In this document: positions 27,865 through 36,779 of the stretch, one piece after another
Numbering within the stretch: the stretch's first letter is position 1
Layout of the letters: the number at the start of each line of letters is the position of its first letter
Assembly (NCBI RefSeq): GCF_900141805.1
Contig: NZ_FQYN01000002.1
Coordinates: 434,001-498,000, forward strand
DNA: 64,000 bases
Origin: Hymenobacter daecheongensis DSM 21074
GTDB taxonomy: Bacteria > Bacteroidota > Bacteroidia > Cytophagales > Hymenobacteraceae
Direction of reading: 5' to 3'
Program-made: the position numbers and the translations under genes
The notes under the pieces: generated by a model
Told to the model about the DNA's origin: nothing
Database searches by the model: none
What the model saw: the letters and a program-made list of their open reading frames with translations, nothing else

Positions 27865-28494
27865 CTACAGGCCCGCCGGTTTCGGCGTGTTCATCTGCTC
27901 GTGAATCTGGTCGTTCTTGCGCAGGTATTCTTCCAGCGTTTCCATGCCGAGGGCAGCGCGGCGCTTATTCACGTTTTTGGGGTCTCGCAATGACCTGGGA
28001 GCGGCCTTGCCGATGCCGGGTCCAGTGTAGATGACCTGGGTGCCGTATTCCTGAGGCTGATTGGTGGCTTCGGCCACCCGATCGGTGAGGTAGGCGTAGC
28101 TGCGCGGACTGGCATTTTTGGCTTTCACTTCCTTTCGCATCCGCTGCAATACCTGCCGCTGAAACTCCGGATGAGCATCGGCGTGCTGCACGAGCAGGAA
28201 GAAATTGCCGGCGCTTTTTTCGCCTACCTGCTTGAAGCCTGGGTAGCCGTACTTTTTCAGGATGGCTTCCAGCACGGGCTGGTGCCGGGCAAAGATGACG
28301 TGCTGCTCCGCTATCAGGCGCTTGCTGGTGCTGTCGGGAAGCTTGCTGCGCATTAGCTCCTGCATGGGTCGCTGGTCGGCGTCAGCCAGGCTATCGAGCA
28401 TGCGGCTGAGCCGGGGAAACTGCACGGGCACTGTTTGCGCCATAGCCGGCGCACCAAAGGCCAGCGCCGCCAGAAAAACAACCAAGGTTTTCAT
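27865..28494 (-). CDS. DUF6624-like exported protein
   Basis: A 209-residue protein with a signal peptide (LVVFLAALAFGAPAMAQ). The mature part has LEAILKKYGYPGFKQVGEKS, FFLLVQHADAHPEFQ, YAYLTDRVAEATNQPQEYGTQ and RRAALGMETLEEYL, which fits the DUF6624 pattern (a QHAD motif, then DRV and YGTQ). Function is unknown. ATG at 28494; a -7-like TATATTTA (minus strand, 28530-28537) lies upstream. The DUF3089 gene ends 49 bases upstream of it, in the same direction. Confidence 0.7.
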   Translation of the reverse strand: MKTLVVFLAALAFGAPAMAQTVPVQFPRLSRMLDSLADADQRPMQELMRSKLPDSTSKRLIAEQHVIFARHQPVLEAILKKYGYPGFKQVGEKSAGNFFLLVQHADAHPEFQRQVLQRMRKEVKAKNASPRSYAYLTDRVAEATNQPQEYGTQVIYTGPGIGKAAPRSLRDPKNVNKRRAALGMETLEEYLRKNDQIHEQMNTPKPAGL

Positions 28495-28543
28495 ATCGAG
28501 AGGGTATAACCAGCTAATAAGCAACCGGCTAAATATACCCTTT

Positions 28544-29602
28544 CTACTGATTCTGCCGCTGCCACGTCCGCACGCGTGCCTCGGCGTTCTGGCGCAGGTT
28601 CAGGTAAAACAACCCATAATCGGCGATGTGGAAAGAGTGGCGGAGCTGGGGCTGGCCGGGCAGCAGGAAGCGCGGATAGCCCAGCGGCTTGGGCGGATGA
28701 ATCCAGACGAGGCCGTCGTGCACTTTGGCATCGACTACGGCAGTGTCGAGGCGGTCGAAGCCGTAGGGCACACCGCCGCGGTTCAGGGAAGCGGGAGCAG
28801 CTACGGTGTCGAGCGTCCAGCTAAGCGGATTGGTGGCTACGCCGCCGGCGAAGGGCGGATACTCGTTGCCCCACTCCACCGAGTTCCAGACTACGTAGCA
28901 GCCCGTTTGGGTTGAGTCGGCGCAGGGACGCAAAGTCTGGTATTCGTCGGTCTTGACTTTGAAGCCAATGAGGTAGGCCGCTACCAGCTGCCGGCGCAGC
29001 TTGGGGTCGTTGTCGAAAAACTCATGGAGCAGGCGCGTGGCGTGGAAGGTCCCTTGGCTGTGGCTGGCGATGATGAGGGGGCGGCCCTGGTTGTAGTGCG
29101 TCAGATAGTACTGAAAAGCTGCTTTCACATCGCCGTAGGCCAGCTCCAGCGCTTGGCGGCCGTTGGTACTCTGCGCATCATCGAAGAAGGAATAGAGCGT
29201 GGCCTGGCGGTAGCGCGGGGCGAAGATGCGGCCGGCGGAGTTGAAGGCGCTGGCCTGCTTGCGGATGACGCTGGCATCGGTGAAGCGGTTCAGGCGCTCG
29301 TCGGCCAGGTTGGCGTTCCAGGATTCGCGCCGGAAAAAGGTGGTCGGGTGCACGTAGAATACATCTGCCGGGGCGGTTTGCTGCTGGTCGCGCAGGGTGG
29401 TGTGGCGGGGAACCGCGTCGGCGGAGTCGAGGCGGCTGGGCAGAGCGGCCCAGCTGGCGGGCAGCGCGTAATCGGGGCCGGGTGCGGGCTGGTAGGCCGT
29501 GAACTGGCGGCCGGGCTTGATTATCTGGGTGCAGGCGCTGATGCCGGTGAGCAGCAGCCCCAGCATCGGCCGCGCAAGGCGGGCTAACGGGAATAAAAGC
29601 AT
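28544..29602 (-). CDS. DUF3089 domain lipoprotein (alpha/beta-hydrolase-like)
   Basis: A 352-residue protein with a lipoprotein-type signal (LLLTGISAC, Cys near residue 24). The DUF3089 pattern is clear: ADVFYVHPTTFF, FAPRYRQATLYSF, AFQYYLTHYNQGRPLIIASHSQG (nucleophile elbow SHSQG) and YVVWNSVEWG. The SHSQG motif suggests a serine hydrolase; substrate unknown. It is upstream of the DUF6624 gene on the same strand. No promoter is obvious. Confidence 0.82.
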   Translation of the reverse strand: MLLFPLARLARPMLGLLLTGISACTQIIKPGRQFTAYQPAPGPDYALPASWAALPSRLDSADAVPRHTTLRDQQQTAPADVFYVHPTTFFRRESWNANLADERLNRFTDASVIRKQASAFNSAGRIFAPRYRQATLYSFFDDAQSTNGRQALELAYGDVKAAFQYYLTHYNQGRPLIIASHSQGTFHATRLLHEFFDNDPKLRRQLVAAYLIGFKVKTDEYQTLRPCADSTQTGCYVVWNSVEWGNEYPPFAGGVATNPLSWTLDTVAAPASLNRGGVPYGFDRLDTAVVDAKVHDGLVWIHPPKPLGYPRFLLPGQPQLRHSFHIADYGLFYLNLRQNAEARVRTWQRQNQ

Positions 29603-29656
29603 CGGTATAAGGCGCTTGCGGGCGGCGGACCGGGTAGCGGCGGCCGGCTTTGGCGG

Positions 29657-30757
29657 CTAATCGGTGAAGGTATTCTCAAGCAGGCGCTCCTGGCGCAGGT
29701 ACTTGATTTTGAAGTTGCGGTCGAAGCGGATGCGGACCTGGGCGCGTACCTGCTGGTGCTTCTGCAACGACTGGCGCAGGGCGCGGCTTTTCTCCAGAAA
29801 CGTAACCACCCGCGAGCCGTCGTTTACCGGCTCGCTGATTTGCATACTGCCGGGCTCGATCTGGGTTTCGGCCTCCAGAAACTCCGGAAAATGGCTTCGG
29901 GCCAGCTCGACCCCAATGGCGGCCGGCGTGGTGTTCTGCAGCGTATAGAAACGCTCTACACTCGGCGCGAAATACTGCGTGGCATCGAAGGGAGCTGCTT
30001 TCAGGTCTTCGTAGTAGGCCGCCAGCACACCTTCAATGCGGCTGCGTACGGCGCTGTCGTCGGGGGCGGGCGCTTCGGTGGGCGGCACCTCGGCGGGCGC
30101 GGGCGGCGCGGTAGTGCGGCCGGAATCGGGAGCTGGCGCGACAACAGGTGGTGCGGCGGGCGTCACGCGCACGGTTTCGGGTGCGGCGGCGGGCGGCGGG
30201 TCAATCTGCTCGACCTGGGGGCCGGTTTCGGGAGTCACCGGCTGGCCGTCGGCCTCGGTGCGGCTGATGCTGCTGAGCCGCTCCGATTCGCGGTTGCCCA
30301 GCATCAGATACGCCACCAAGGCCAGCAGCGCGACGATGCCGCCCACGATGAGAATGGTAGCCAGCGGATTGCGGGCCGGGGCCACATACGGCATATCCAC
30401 GGCCGGCACTTCGGTATCGTACTCGTCTTCGGCGCTGGGCGAAGCTCCCGGCCGGCCCGATTCGATGGGGCGGCTGAAGGTTTCGGCAGGCGGGGCGGGG
30501 GCGTTGGGCGGTGCTACGGGCGGCACGGCGGCCGGTGGCGGCATTATGGGCGGCAGCAGCGGCTCCTCAAGCGGGGCGCTGGTAGCCGAAGGCGGCGGCG
30601 CGGCAGCCGGCGCTTCTGCCGCGCCTTCCCCCGACTCGCTGAAAAGCAGCTTGCGCTTCAGGGTTTCGAACTCGGCGGGCGTGATGGTGCCCGCATCGAG
30701 CCATTCCTTGAGCTGACGCAGGGTATCGAGGGGCGAAGGGTCTTTGTCCATATCCAT
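29657..30757 (-). CDS. SHOCT-domain membrane protein with proline-rich linkers
   Basis: A 366-residue protein. The N terminus (residues 8-36, LRQLKEWLDAGTITPAEFETL) is a SHOCT motif, a short oligomerisation-type domain. Then comes a long Pro/Ala-rich stretch, one membrane helix (about 133-152, LATILIVGGIVALLALVAYL), a second Pro-rich linker (about 165-240), and a C-terminal globular domain (about 245-366) resembling an NTF2/SnoaL-like fold (YYEDLKAAPFDATQYFAPSVERFY). The topology suggests a cytoplasmic SHOCT and a periplasmic C-terminal domain. Function unknown. Confidence 0.65.
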   Translation of the reverse strand: MDMDKDPSPLDTLRQLKEWLDAGTITPAEFETLKRKLLFSESGEGAAEAPAAAPPPSATSAPLEEPLLPPIMPPPAAVPPVAPPNAPAPPAETFSRPIESGRPGASPSAEDEYDTEVPAVDMPYVAPARNPLATILIVGGIVALLALVAYLMLGNRESERLSSISRTEADGQPVTPETGPQVEQIDPPPAAAPETVRVTPAAPPVVAPAPDSGRTTAPPAPAEVPPTEAPAPDDSAVRSRIEGVLAAYYEDLKAAPFDATQYFAPSVERFYTLQNTTPAAIGVELARSHFPEFLEAETQIEPGSMQISEPVNDGSRVVTFLEKSRALRQSLQKHQQVRAQVRIRFDRNFKIKYLRQERLLENTFTD

Positions 30758-30806
30758 GTCCGTAAAGAGCAGCGCGAAAAAACGATGATGGCGGCTGACA
30801 AATGGC

Positions 30807-31535
30807 TTATTTACGCTCCAAACCCGTCATTCGGTCACGCTTGCGCTGCAGGCGCAGCTTGCGCAGATCCAGCTGTTGGGCGTTGCTGACGAGCTTCACA
30901 GAGTCTTCGCGGGCCTTGAGCGTGTTGCTGATGTTTTGCTGCTTGAGCGCCTCGATGCGGGCCAGGTTGCTGGTAGTGCTGGCCTGCAGGCTGGTACGCT
31001 CTTTTTCGAGCTTTTCCTTTTCCTTCTCGGCTTCCTTGAGCTGCTTTTCGGCCTCGGCAATCTGCTCGCGGTAGGCTTTGAGGCGGGCAGCGCTGGCGAA
31101 GCTCTGGGTGATGGTGCGCAGGGCGGCAAACTCGGTGGCGTTTTTGTCGGGGCTCAAAAACGTATCGGGGCCGAAAGCGGCCCACACCGACAGCTCCGAG
31201 GTGCTGTCGGAGGGCGAAGTGACGGTGGAGTACAGGTCGATGAGCTTGCCCGACACGCTGGAAGCCGGGGTTTGCTTGGCCACCAGCAGGTCGCTTTTGC
31301 CCAGGCCCAGCACGCCGCCGCCCTTCACCCGAATGTTGTAGGTGTCTTTAAGCCACGACTGCCAGAAGTCGCGCGTCCAGGCGGCGGTGCCTTCCACCTG
31401 CACCTTCACCGCGTCGCGCTCCTTGCGCTCGAAGTTGGTGGTGCTGGTACGCACATCATAAAGCTGGGCCTGAACTTTGGCAGCCGACCCAAACAGGGCG
31501 CTGGCAACAAGCAGAAAAACAACAAAGAACTTCAT
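30807..31535 (-). CDS. Exported coiled-coil protein of unknown function
   Basis: A 242-residue protein with signal peptide (FFVVFLLVASALFGSAAKVQAQ), a beta-rich N-terminal half (about 23-130), then a strongly charged coiled coil (about 145-200, YREQIAEAEKQLKEAEKEKE) and a basic C terminus ending RKRDRMTGLERK. No family recognised. It lies 49 bases upstream of the SHOCT gene on the same strand and may be co-transcribed with it. Confidence 0.65.
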   Translation of the reverse strand: MKFFVVFLLVASALFGSAAKVQAQLYDVRTSTTNFERKERDAVKVQVEGTAAWTRDFWQSWLKDTYNIRVKGGGVLGLGKSDLLVAKQTPASSVSGKLIDLYSTVTSPSDSTSELSVWAAFGPDTFLSPDKNATEFAALRTITQSFASAARLKAYREQIAEAEKQLKEAEKEKEKLEKERTSLQASTTSNLARIEALKQQNISNTLKAREDSVKLVSNAQQLDLRKLRLQRKRDRMTGLERK

Positions 31536-31550
31536 AAGAGCAGGGAGTGG

Positions 31551-31670
31551 TGAGATAGTGAAATGGTGAATTAGTGACTTAGCGAATTAGTGAGTTTGAT
31601 GTTTTATCTGCGCTGATCTGCGCTGGCCGAACAAAACTCACTAATTCGCTAAGTCACTAACTCACAGCTC
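31551..31670. repeat. Octad-repeat hairpin element
   Basis: Arms about 31566-31597 and 31634-31665 pair with very few mismatches; units follow TCACTAAT, TCGCTAAG, TCACTAAC in 8-base steps. The loop contains gatctgcgctg. The right arm includes the stop codon (31662-31664) of the small minus-strand gene, so this element supplies the gene's 3' end. Confidence 0.8.
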
Positions 31671-31907
31671 ATGGCGGTCGAAGGCGGCTTGCAGGTCCTG
31701 GCGCATTTGGGCGAAGCGCTGCACGGCGGCGGCCACGAACTCGGCATCGAGCAGCTGGCGTACGTCGGCTTCGCTGGTCACGTCCATTTCGCTCACCTTG
31801 TAGGTTTGCTCCAGCTGGCCTTTTTCGAGCTTGATGAGGTATTTGCCGTTCCAGGAGAAGAGCGTGATTTTGACATCCGGGTGCGGAATATCGGCGAGCT
31901 GGCGCAT
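31662..31907 (-). CDS. Small conserved Bacteroidota protein of unknown function
   Basis: An 81-residue protein containing HPDVKITLFSWNGKYLIKLE near the start and a helical C-terminal half (VRQLLDAEFVAAAVQRFAQM). It resembles short conserved hypothetical proteins of the phylum. The chosen ATG (31907) begins MRQLADIPHPD; a longer frame to 31958 is less family-like. A one-mismatch -7 box, TATCTTCG (minus strand, 31934-31941), lies 27 bases upstream of that start. Confidence 0.65.
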   Translation of the reverse strand: MRQLADIPHPDVKITLFSWNGKYLIKLEKGQLEQTYKVSEMDVTSEADVRQLLDAEFVAAAVQRFAQMRQDLQAAFDRHEL

Positions 31908-32066
31908 GGTGGCGGTGGTAGGAGAATTGAACGGGCGAAGATAGGCAGGCGGCCGCAACCAGCCGATGGCGCAAGGCGGCGCTGGTGGTCAGTCTGGAGA
32001 CTGAATTCGTGAGGCGGCTGGAAATCTCGCCAGCTGCGCTGGCTCAGACTTCCGCCAGTTGCGAGC

Positions 32067-33095
32067 TTACGCTACCGTGTGCAAAATTACCCAGAGCGAC
32101 ACCGTGGAAATAATCAACCACAGCAGAATGCCCTGCACGAAGGGCCGCACGCCCACCGAGCGCAGCACCTGCGCCGACAGCCCCGCGCCAATCAGAAACA
32201 GCGTGAGCGTGAGGCCGATTTTGGCCAGATACACGGCCAGCGGAGCCAGCGCGTGCAGAGCAGGCACGTACGTATTCAGCAGCATGGCCGCCACGAAGCC
32301 CAGAATGAAGTACGGCAGCTTCACTTTTGCGCCGGGCATTTTGAAGAAGAAGGCCGTGCCCAGGCTGACGGGAATAATCCAGAGGGCGCGGGCCAGCTTC
32401 ACGGTGGTGGCAATCTGCAGGGCCTCGGGGCCGTAGTGGCTGGCGGCTCCTACTACTGAGCTGGTATCGTGAATGGCAATGGCGCACCAGAGGCCAAACT
32501 GGCTTTGCGAGAGGTGCAGCCCGTGGCCCAGGGCCGGAAACAGGAACAGCGCCACGGAGTTGAGAATGAACACCGTTCCCAGCGCCACCGACATCTGCGA
32601 CTCCTCAGCCCGCAGCACCGGCCCCACGGCCGCAATGGCACTACCCCCGCAGATGGCCGTGCCGCAGGAAATAAGGTGGGAGGTTTTGCGGTCAATCTTC
32701 AGCCAGCGGCCCACCAGAAAGCCCAGCCCCAGCGTGCCGACGATAGAGGCCACCGTGAACAGCAGGCCCGTGCGCCCGGCCTGCAGGGCCTGATGCGCGT
32801 TCATGCCGAACCCCAGCCCCACCACCGACCACTGCAGCAGCTTGCTGGTATACTTGCGGCTCTGCACCGGCCACGGGTTGCCGAAGACCAGAGCCACCAC
32901 CAGCCCCAGCGCCAGCGCCAGCGGCGGCGAGCCCCAGGGCGTGAGGCACAGCCCCAGCGCCAACCCGAATACCAGCATCGGCGGCGTGAGGGCATAGCCA
33001 AAAACCAGAAAAGACCGCCGCCGAAACACCGAAAAAGCAGTTTCTCCAGCCTCAGCGGAGTCGGTAGTGGGGTGCGGTGGGCGGGCGGTTTTCAT
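32067..33095 (-). CDS. YeiH-family putative sulfate/sulfite exporter
   Basis: A 342-residue inner-membrane protein with about ten helices. The family motif GTAICGGSAIAAVGPVL and then AIAIHDTSSVVGAASHYG are characteristic of YeiH (UPF0324, Cons_hypoth698). E. coli YeiH is placed with the LysR regulator YeiE and linked to sulfite stress; here a LysR gene lies directly upstream on the same strand, which supports the assignment. A perfect -7 box lies 27 bases before the ATG at 33095. Confidence 0.88.
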   Translation of the reverse strand: MKTARPPHPTTDSAEAGETAFSVFRRRSFLVFGYALTPPMLVFGLALGLCLTPWGSPPLALALGLVVALVFGNPWPVQSRKYTSKLLQWSVVGLGFGMNAHQALQAGRTGLLFTVASIVGTLGLGFLVGRWLKIDRKTSHLISCGTAICGGSAIAAVGPVLRAEESQMSVALGTVFILNSVALFLFPALGHGLHLSQSQFGLWCAIAIHDTSSVVGAASHYGPEALQIATTVKLARALWIIPVSLGTAFFFKMPGAKVKLPYFILGFVAAMLLNTYVPALHALAPLAVYLAKIGLTLTLFLIGAGLSAQVLRSVGVRPFVQGILLWLIISTVSLWVILHTVA

Positions 33096-33121
33096 GGGGG
33101 CGGCAGCAGCAAATAAGACCC

Positions 33122-33129
33122 CAAAAGTA
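33122..33129 (-). promoter_or_regulatory. -7 box of the YeiH gene
   Basis: On the minus strand this reads TACTTTTG, an exact TAnnTTTG match, 27 bases upstream of the start codon. It shows that YeiH need not depend on read-through from the LysR gene. Confidence 0.5.
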
Positions 33130-33188
33130 CGCCTGCCCCACCCCTATCGATAATCAAAAATACTTATAGGCAATTACTTTAGGTAATT

Positions 33189-33285
33189 GGTGATTTAGTG
33201 AGTTTGTTGTTCTTTTTGCGCCAACTGCGCCACTTGCGCAGCCAGAACGTAAAACTCACTAAATCACTAAGTCGCTAAATCACCA
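33189..33285. repeat. Octad-repeat hairpin element between LysR and YeiH genes
   Basis: Left arm ggtgatttagtgagttt (33189-33205) pairs with aaactcactaaatcact (33252-33268); the right side continues in 8-base units (TCACTAAG, TCGCTAAA, TCACCACC) into the last codons of the LysR gene, supplying its TAG stop (33275-33277). It shares its inner sequence with the elements at 4595 and 31551. Confidence 0.75.
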
Positions 33286-34180
33286 CCTCCAGGCTCCGGT
33301 GGGCGTGGGCGAGGAAGCGCTGGGCCTGGGCGGAAAGCGGCTGGCCCTGCACCCATACGGCCTCGAAGCGGCGCGGCAGGTGCAGCTCCGGCACGGGCAC
33401 TATTTCCAGCTCGCCGGCCGCCACTTCCCTGGCAATGGCGCGGCGCGAAACGAAGCCCACGCAGTCGGGGGCCGCTTCCAGGTAGGCTTTAATGGCTTCC
33501 GTGTTGTCGAGGTAAAAGGCCACCGGCAGCTCTGAGAGCTTGATTTTGTGCGCCCGTAAGGCAAATTCCAGTACTTCCAGCGTGCCCGAGCCCCGCTCGC
33601 GCAGCACCAGCGGATGCCGGAGCACTTCGGCCAAGGAAAGCGGCGGGGCGGGCGAACCGACGGGGCGGGCTTTGCGCACGGCCAGCAGCTCGTCGTGCAG
33701 CAGCAGCTCGTAGTGCAGGTCGCGGGTTTTCACCTGGCCCTCCACGAAGCCCAGATCGATGTGGCCGTGGAGCAGGGCTTCGGCAATCTGCTCGGAGTTG
33801 GCGTTGAGCAGCGTGAGCCCAACGTGAGGATAGCGCTGCTGAAACGCGGGCAGAATGGCCGGAATGACGTATTGGGCCAGCGTGGTGCTGGCTCCGAGGC
33901 GCAGGCGGCCGGCGGTTTCGTCGTGCAGGCCGTGCAGCTGGTCAGTGAGCTGCTGGTGCAAGGCTTCTACCTGATCGGCGTGCAGCAGCAGCAGGCGGCC
34001 GGCTTCGGTGAGGCTCACGCGGCCCGCCCGCCGCTCAAACAGGCGCTGCCCATACTGCCGCTCCAGCTCCCGAATGTGCTTGGTGATGGCGGGCTGGGTG
34101 ACATATAGCTCCTGGGCTGCCTTGGTGAAGCTGAGGTGCCGGGCCACCGATTGAAAGACGCGCAGACGGAAATCGGGCAT
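33275..34180 (-). CDS. LysR-family transcriptional regulator
   Basis: A 301-residue LTTR. The N-terminal winged helix (residues 1-60) reads LRVFQSVARHLSFTKAAQEL, then VTQPAITKHIRELE and FERRAGRVSLTEAG; the remainder is a periplasmic-binding-like effector domain (about 90-295, LRLGASTTLAQYVIPAILP). It resembles the CysB/YeiE branch and precedes a YeiH exporter on the same strand, so it may control that gene. A -7-like TATCTTGC (minus strand, 34185-34192) ends four bases upstream of the ATG. Confidence 0.92.
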   Translation of the reverse strand: MPDFRLRVFQSVARHLSFTKAAQELYVTQPAITKHIRELERQYGQRLFERRAGRVSLTEAGRLLLLHADQVEALHQQLTDQLHGLHDETAGRLRLGASTTLAQYVIPAILPAFQQRYPHVGLTLLNANSEQIAEALLHGHIDLGFVEGQVKTRDLHYELLLHDELLAVRKARPVGSPAPPLSLAEVLRHPLVLRERGSGTLEVLEFALRAHKIKLSELPVAFYLDNTEAIKAYLEAAPDCVGFVSRRAIAREVAAGELEIVPVPELHLPRRFEAVWVQGQPLSAQAQRFLAHAHRSLEVVI

Positions 34181-34217
34181 GAGGGCAAGATAGGTTGGTT
34201 TATGATGATTGAAAGAA

Positions 34218-34319
34218 CCTCATGCTTGATCTGGCGTCCGCTTGTGGAAGCATCTCGACTGCCAAAGGAATTCTGATTACTGCTGCGGTAGAGATGCTTC
34301 GACAAGCTTAGCATGACAG
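34218..34319. repeat. Inverted repeat with an asymmetric insert
   Basis: The right arm gagatgcttcgacaagctta (34291-34310, continuing gcatgaca) is mirrored on the left by tcatgct and gcttgtggaagcatctc (34220-34256), with about 13 extra bases inserted in the left arm. A dispersed REP/MITE-like element in the 190-base gap between divergent LysR and S9 peptidase genes. Confidence 0.6.
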
Positions 34320-34370
34320 TTCCCAAAACCGCGCTTACCTTGCCGGCCTCAATTCCTTCCCGTCTTCCCC

Positions 34371-36431
34371 ATGAAAAAACCCTTTTTCACCGCGCTGCTG
34401 GCCCTGCCGCTGGCCGCCGCCGCCCAGCAAAGCGGCCTGACCCCCGAAAAGCTCTGGCAGCTCGGCCGCCTGGGCGAAATGCAGGTATCGCCGGATAAAA
34501 AGACCGTGGCTTTCACCGTGACGCGCTATTCACTAACCGACAACAAGGGCAACGCCGACATCTACACCGTGCCCGTGGCCAGCGGCCCGGTGCGGCAGCT
34601 CACCGCCACGCCCGGCTCAGAAAACACCTTGAACTGGCGGCCCGACGGCAAGCTCACGTTCATCTCGGGTGAGGGCGGCACCGACCAGCTCTACGCCATG
34701 AGCGCCGACGGCAGCGGCAAAGAGCAGCTCAGCGCTTTCCCGGATGAAGGGCTTGCGAACCTGAAATACGCGCCCAAGGGCAATTTCATTCTCTACACCC
34801 AGGACGTGAAAACCGGCAAGGAAATCAAGGACTGGTATCCTGACTTACCCAAGGCCGACGCCCGCCTCATCGACGACTTGAACTACCGGCACTGGAGCAG
34901 CTGGGATGATTTTAAGGCCACGCACGTCTTTTTCCAGCCCATCGGGGCCGACGGCAAGCCCACCGGCTACGGCAAGGATGCCATGGCGGGTGAGAAGTTC
35001 GACGCCCCGCTGCAGCCGGTGGCCGGTTCCGAGCAGCTGGCCTTTTCGCCCGATGGCTATTCGGTGGCCTACACCTCGCGTAAGCTCACGGGTAAGGCCG
35101 AGGCCGAAAGCACCAACTCTGATATTTACCTCTACGACATCCGGGAGGGCAAAACCGAGAACCTGAGCCTGGGCCTGGAAGGCTACGACACCGAGCCTGC
35201 CTTCTCGCCCGACGGCACCAAAATAGCCTGGCTGAGCATGGGCACCCCCGGCTTCGAGTCGGACCGCAACGGCATTGTGGTGTATGATTTCAAGACCAAG
35301 AAGCGCCAGGATATTACCCAGGGCTCGGAGCAGGCCGCGGGCAATATTCGCTGGAGCCCGGATGGTAAAACCATCTATTTCAACGGCGTGACGCAGGGCA
35401 CCGATCAGCTGTTCAGCATTAGCAGCAAGGGCGGCAAAATCCGGCAGCTGACCACCGGCGCCCAGAACTACAACAGCTTCGAGCTGGCCGGCCCCAGCAC
35501 GGCCATTGCCAGCAAAACCACCATCGGCAGCCCCGCCGACCTGGTGCGCCTCGACCTGAAAACAGGCCGCGAAACCCCGCTCACCACCATCAACAAAGAT
35601 GAGCTGGCCGGCGTGAAGATGGGCCGCGTGGAGGACCGCCGCGTGACCACCACCGACGGCAAGCAGATGCAGGTGTACGTCATCTACCCGCCCGATTTCG
35701 ACCCAGCCAAAAAATACCCGACCCTGCTCTACTGCCAGGGCGGCCCCCAGAGCCCGATTACGCAGAGCTTCTCGTACCGCTGGAACTTCCAGCTCATGGC
35801 CGCCAACGGCTACATCGTGGTGGCCCCCAACCGGCGCGGCCTGCCCGGCTTCGGCACCGAGTGGAACAACAGCATCAGCGGCGACTGGGGCGGCCAGCCC
35901 ATCCGCGACTACCTCGCCGCCATCGACGCCGTGAGCCAGGAACCCTTCGTGGACAAGGACCGGCGCGGCTGCGTGGGGGCCAGCTACGGCGGCTACTCCG
36001 TGTATTACCTGGCCGGCCACCACGAGGGCCGCTTCAAAACCTTCATTGCCCACGCCGGCCTGTTCGACCTGACCAGCTGGTACCCCAGCACCGAGGAAAT
36101 GTTCTTCGCCAAACACGACATCGGGGCCGCGCCCTGGGAAATGCCCCAGCACAAGAGCTACACCGAGTTCAACCCCCAGCAGTTTGTGGGCCGGTGGGAC
36201 ACCCCGATTCTGGTTATTCACGGCGGCAAGGACTTCCGGGTGCCCGAGGGCCAGGGCATGGAAGCCTTTGGCTCGGCCCAGCTGCGCGGCATCCCCAGCC
36301 GCTTCCTGTACTTCCCCAACGAGGGCCACTGGATTCAGAAGCCCCAGAACGCCGTACTCTGGCAGCGCGTGTTCTTCGAGTGGCTGGGCCGCACGCTCAA
36401 GACGGAAGGCGCGGCACCTACCGCCAAATAG
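34371..36431 (+). CDS. S9-family serine peptidase (prolyl oligopeptidase type), exported
   Basis: A 686-residue peptidase with signal peptide (KKPFFTALLALPLAAAAQQ). The first 400 residues form a WD40-like/beta-propeller region with repeated motifs such as LAFSPDGYSVAYTSRK and IRWSPDGKTIYF. The C-terminal hydrolase carries the triad Ser538 (GASYGGYS), Asp621 (GGKDFRVPEG) and His653 (NEGHWIQ). Such enzymes remove dipeptides or cleave oligopeptides in the periplasm (DPP IV/AAP-like). Followed by a terminator; monocistronic. Confidence 0.93.
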   Translation: MKKPFFTALLALPLAAAAQQSGLTPEKLWQLGRLGEMQVSPDKKTVAFTVTRYSLTDNKGNADIYTVPVASGPVRQLTATPGSENTLNWRPDGKLTFISGEGGTDQLYAMSADGSGKEQLSAFPDEGLANLKYAPKGNFILYTQDVKTGKEIKDWYPDLPKADARLIDDLNYRHWSSWDDFKATHVFFQPIGADGKPTGYGKDAMAGEKFDAPLQPVAGSEQLAFSPDGYSVAYTSRKLTGKAEAESTNSDIYLYDIREGKTENLSLGLEGYDTEPAFSPDGTKIAWLSMGTPGFESDRNGIVVYDFKTKKRQDITQGSEQAAGNIRWSPDGKTIYFNGVTQGTDQLFSISSKGGKIRQLTTGAQNYNSFELAGPSTAIASKTTIGSPADLVRLDLKTGRETPLTTINKDELAGVKMGRVEDRRVTTTDGKQMQVYVIYPPDFDPAKKYPTLLYCQGGPQSPITQSFSYRWNFQLMAANGYIVVAPNRRGLPGFGTEWNNSISGDWGGQPIRDYLAAIDAVSQEPFVDKDRRGCVGASYGGYSVYYLAGHHEGRFKTFIAHAGLFDLTSWYPSTEEMFFAKHDIGAAPWEMPQHKSYTEFNPQQFVGRWDTPILVIHGGKDFRVPEGQGMEAFGSAQLRGIPSRFLYFPNEGHWIQKPQNAVLWQRVFFEWLGRTLKTEGAAPTAK

Positions 36432-36494
36432 ACCATTCCGCTTGGTGTCGAAAAGCCTATCAGGGCATTGCGGCGAACTTTACCCAAATTTTCT

Positions 36495-36528
36495 AAAGCG
36501 TTCCGGCTTATGGCCGGAACGCTTTTTT
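36495..36528 (+). terminator. Terminator of the S9 peptidase gene
   Basis: Stem aaagcgttccggc / gccggaacgcttt around a five-base loop, followed by T residues, about 64 bases past the stop codon. Confidence 0.88.
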
Positions 36529-36681
36529 AGTATTGCTGGTGGCTTCTCAGAAAACAGGAACCATAGAAGGTTGAGCGAAAGATACCGCTTGTGTTAACTG
36601 TAAACCGCCGCTTTTGTGAACGGTTAAAGCGCAAAAAGCACCAGCCTAACGCAGAAGGCACATCGGCGACTAGGCAAATAA

Positions 36682-36711
36682 AAACGAGCGAACCGCTTGG
36701 CCCGCTCGTTT
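36682..36711 (-). terminator. Terminator of the M13 peptidase gene
   Basis: Stem aaacgagcg / cgctcgttt with a 12-base loop; read on the minus strand it ends in a T run. The 348-base gap 36432-36779 holds this and the preceding terminator and nothing else I can identify. Confidence 0.75.
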
Positions 36712-36779
36712 CATTTGTCTCAATAACTAACCCGCGGCAGGGGCAATACGTGACGGCTCCCCTCCGCAGGCGTTGACGC

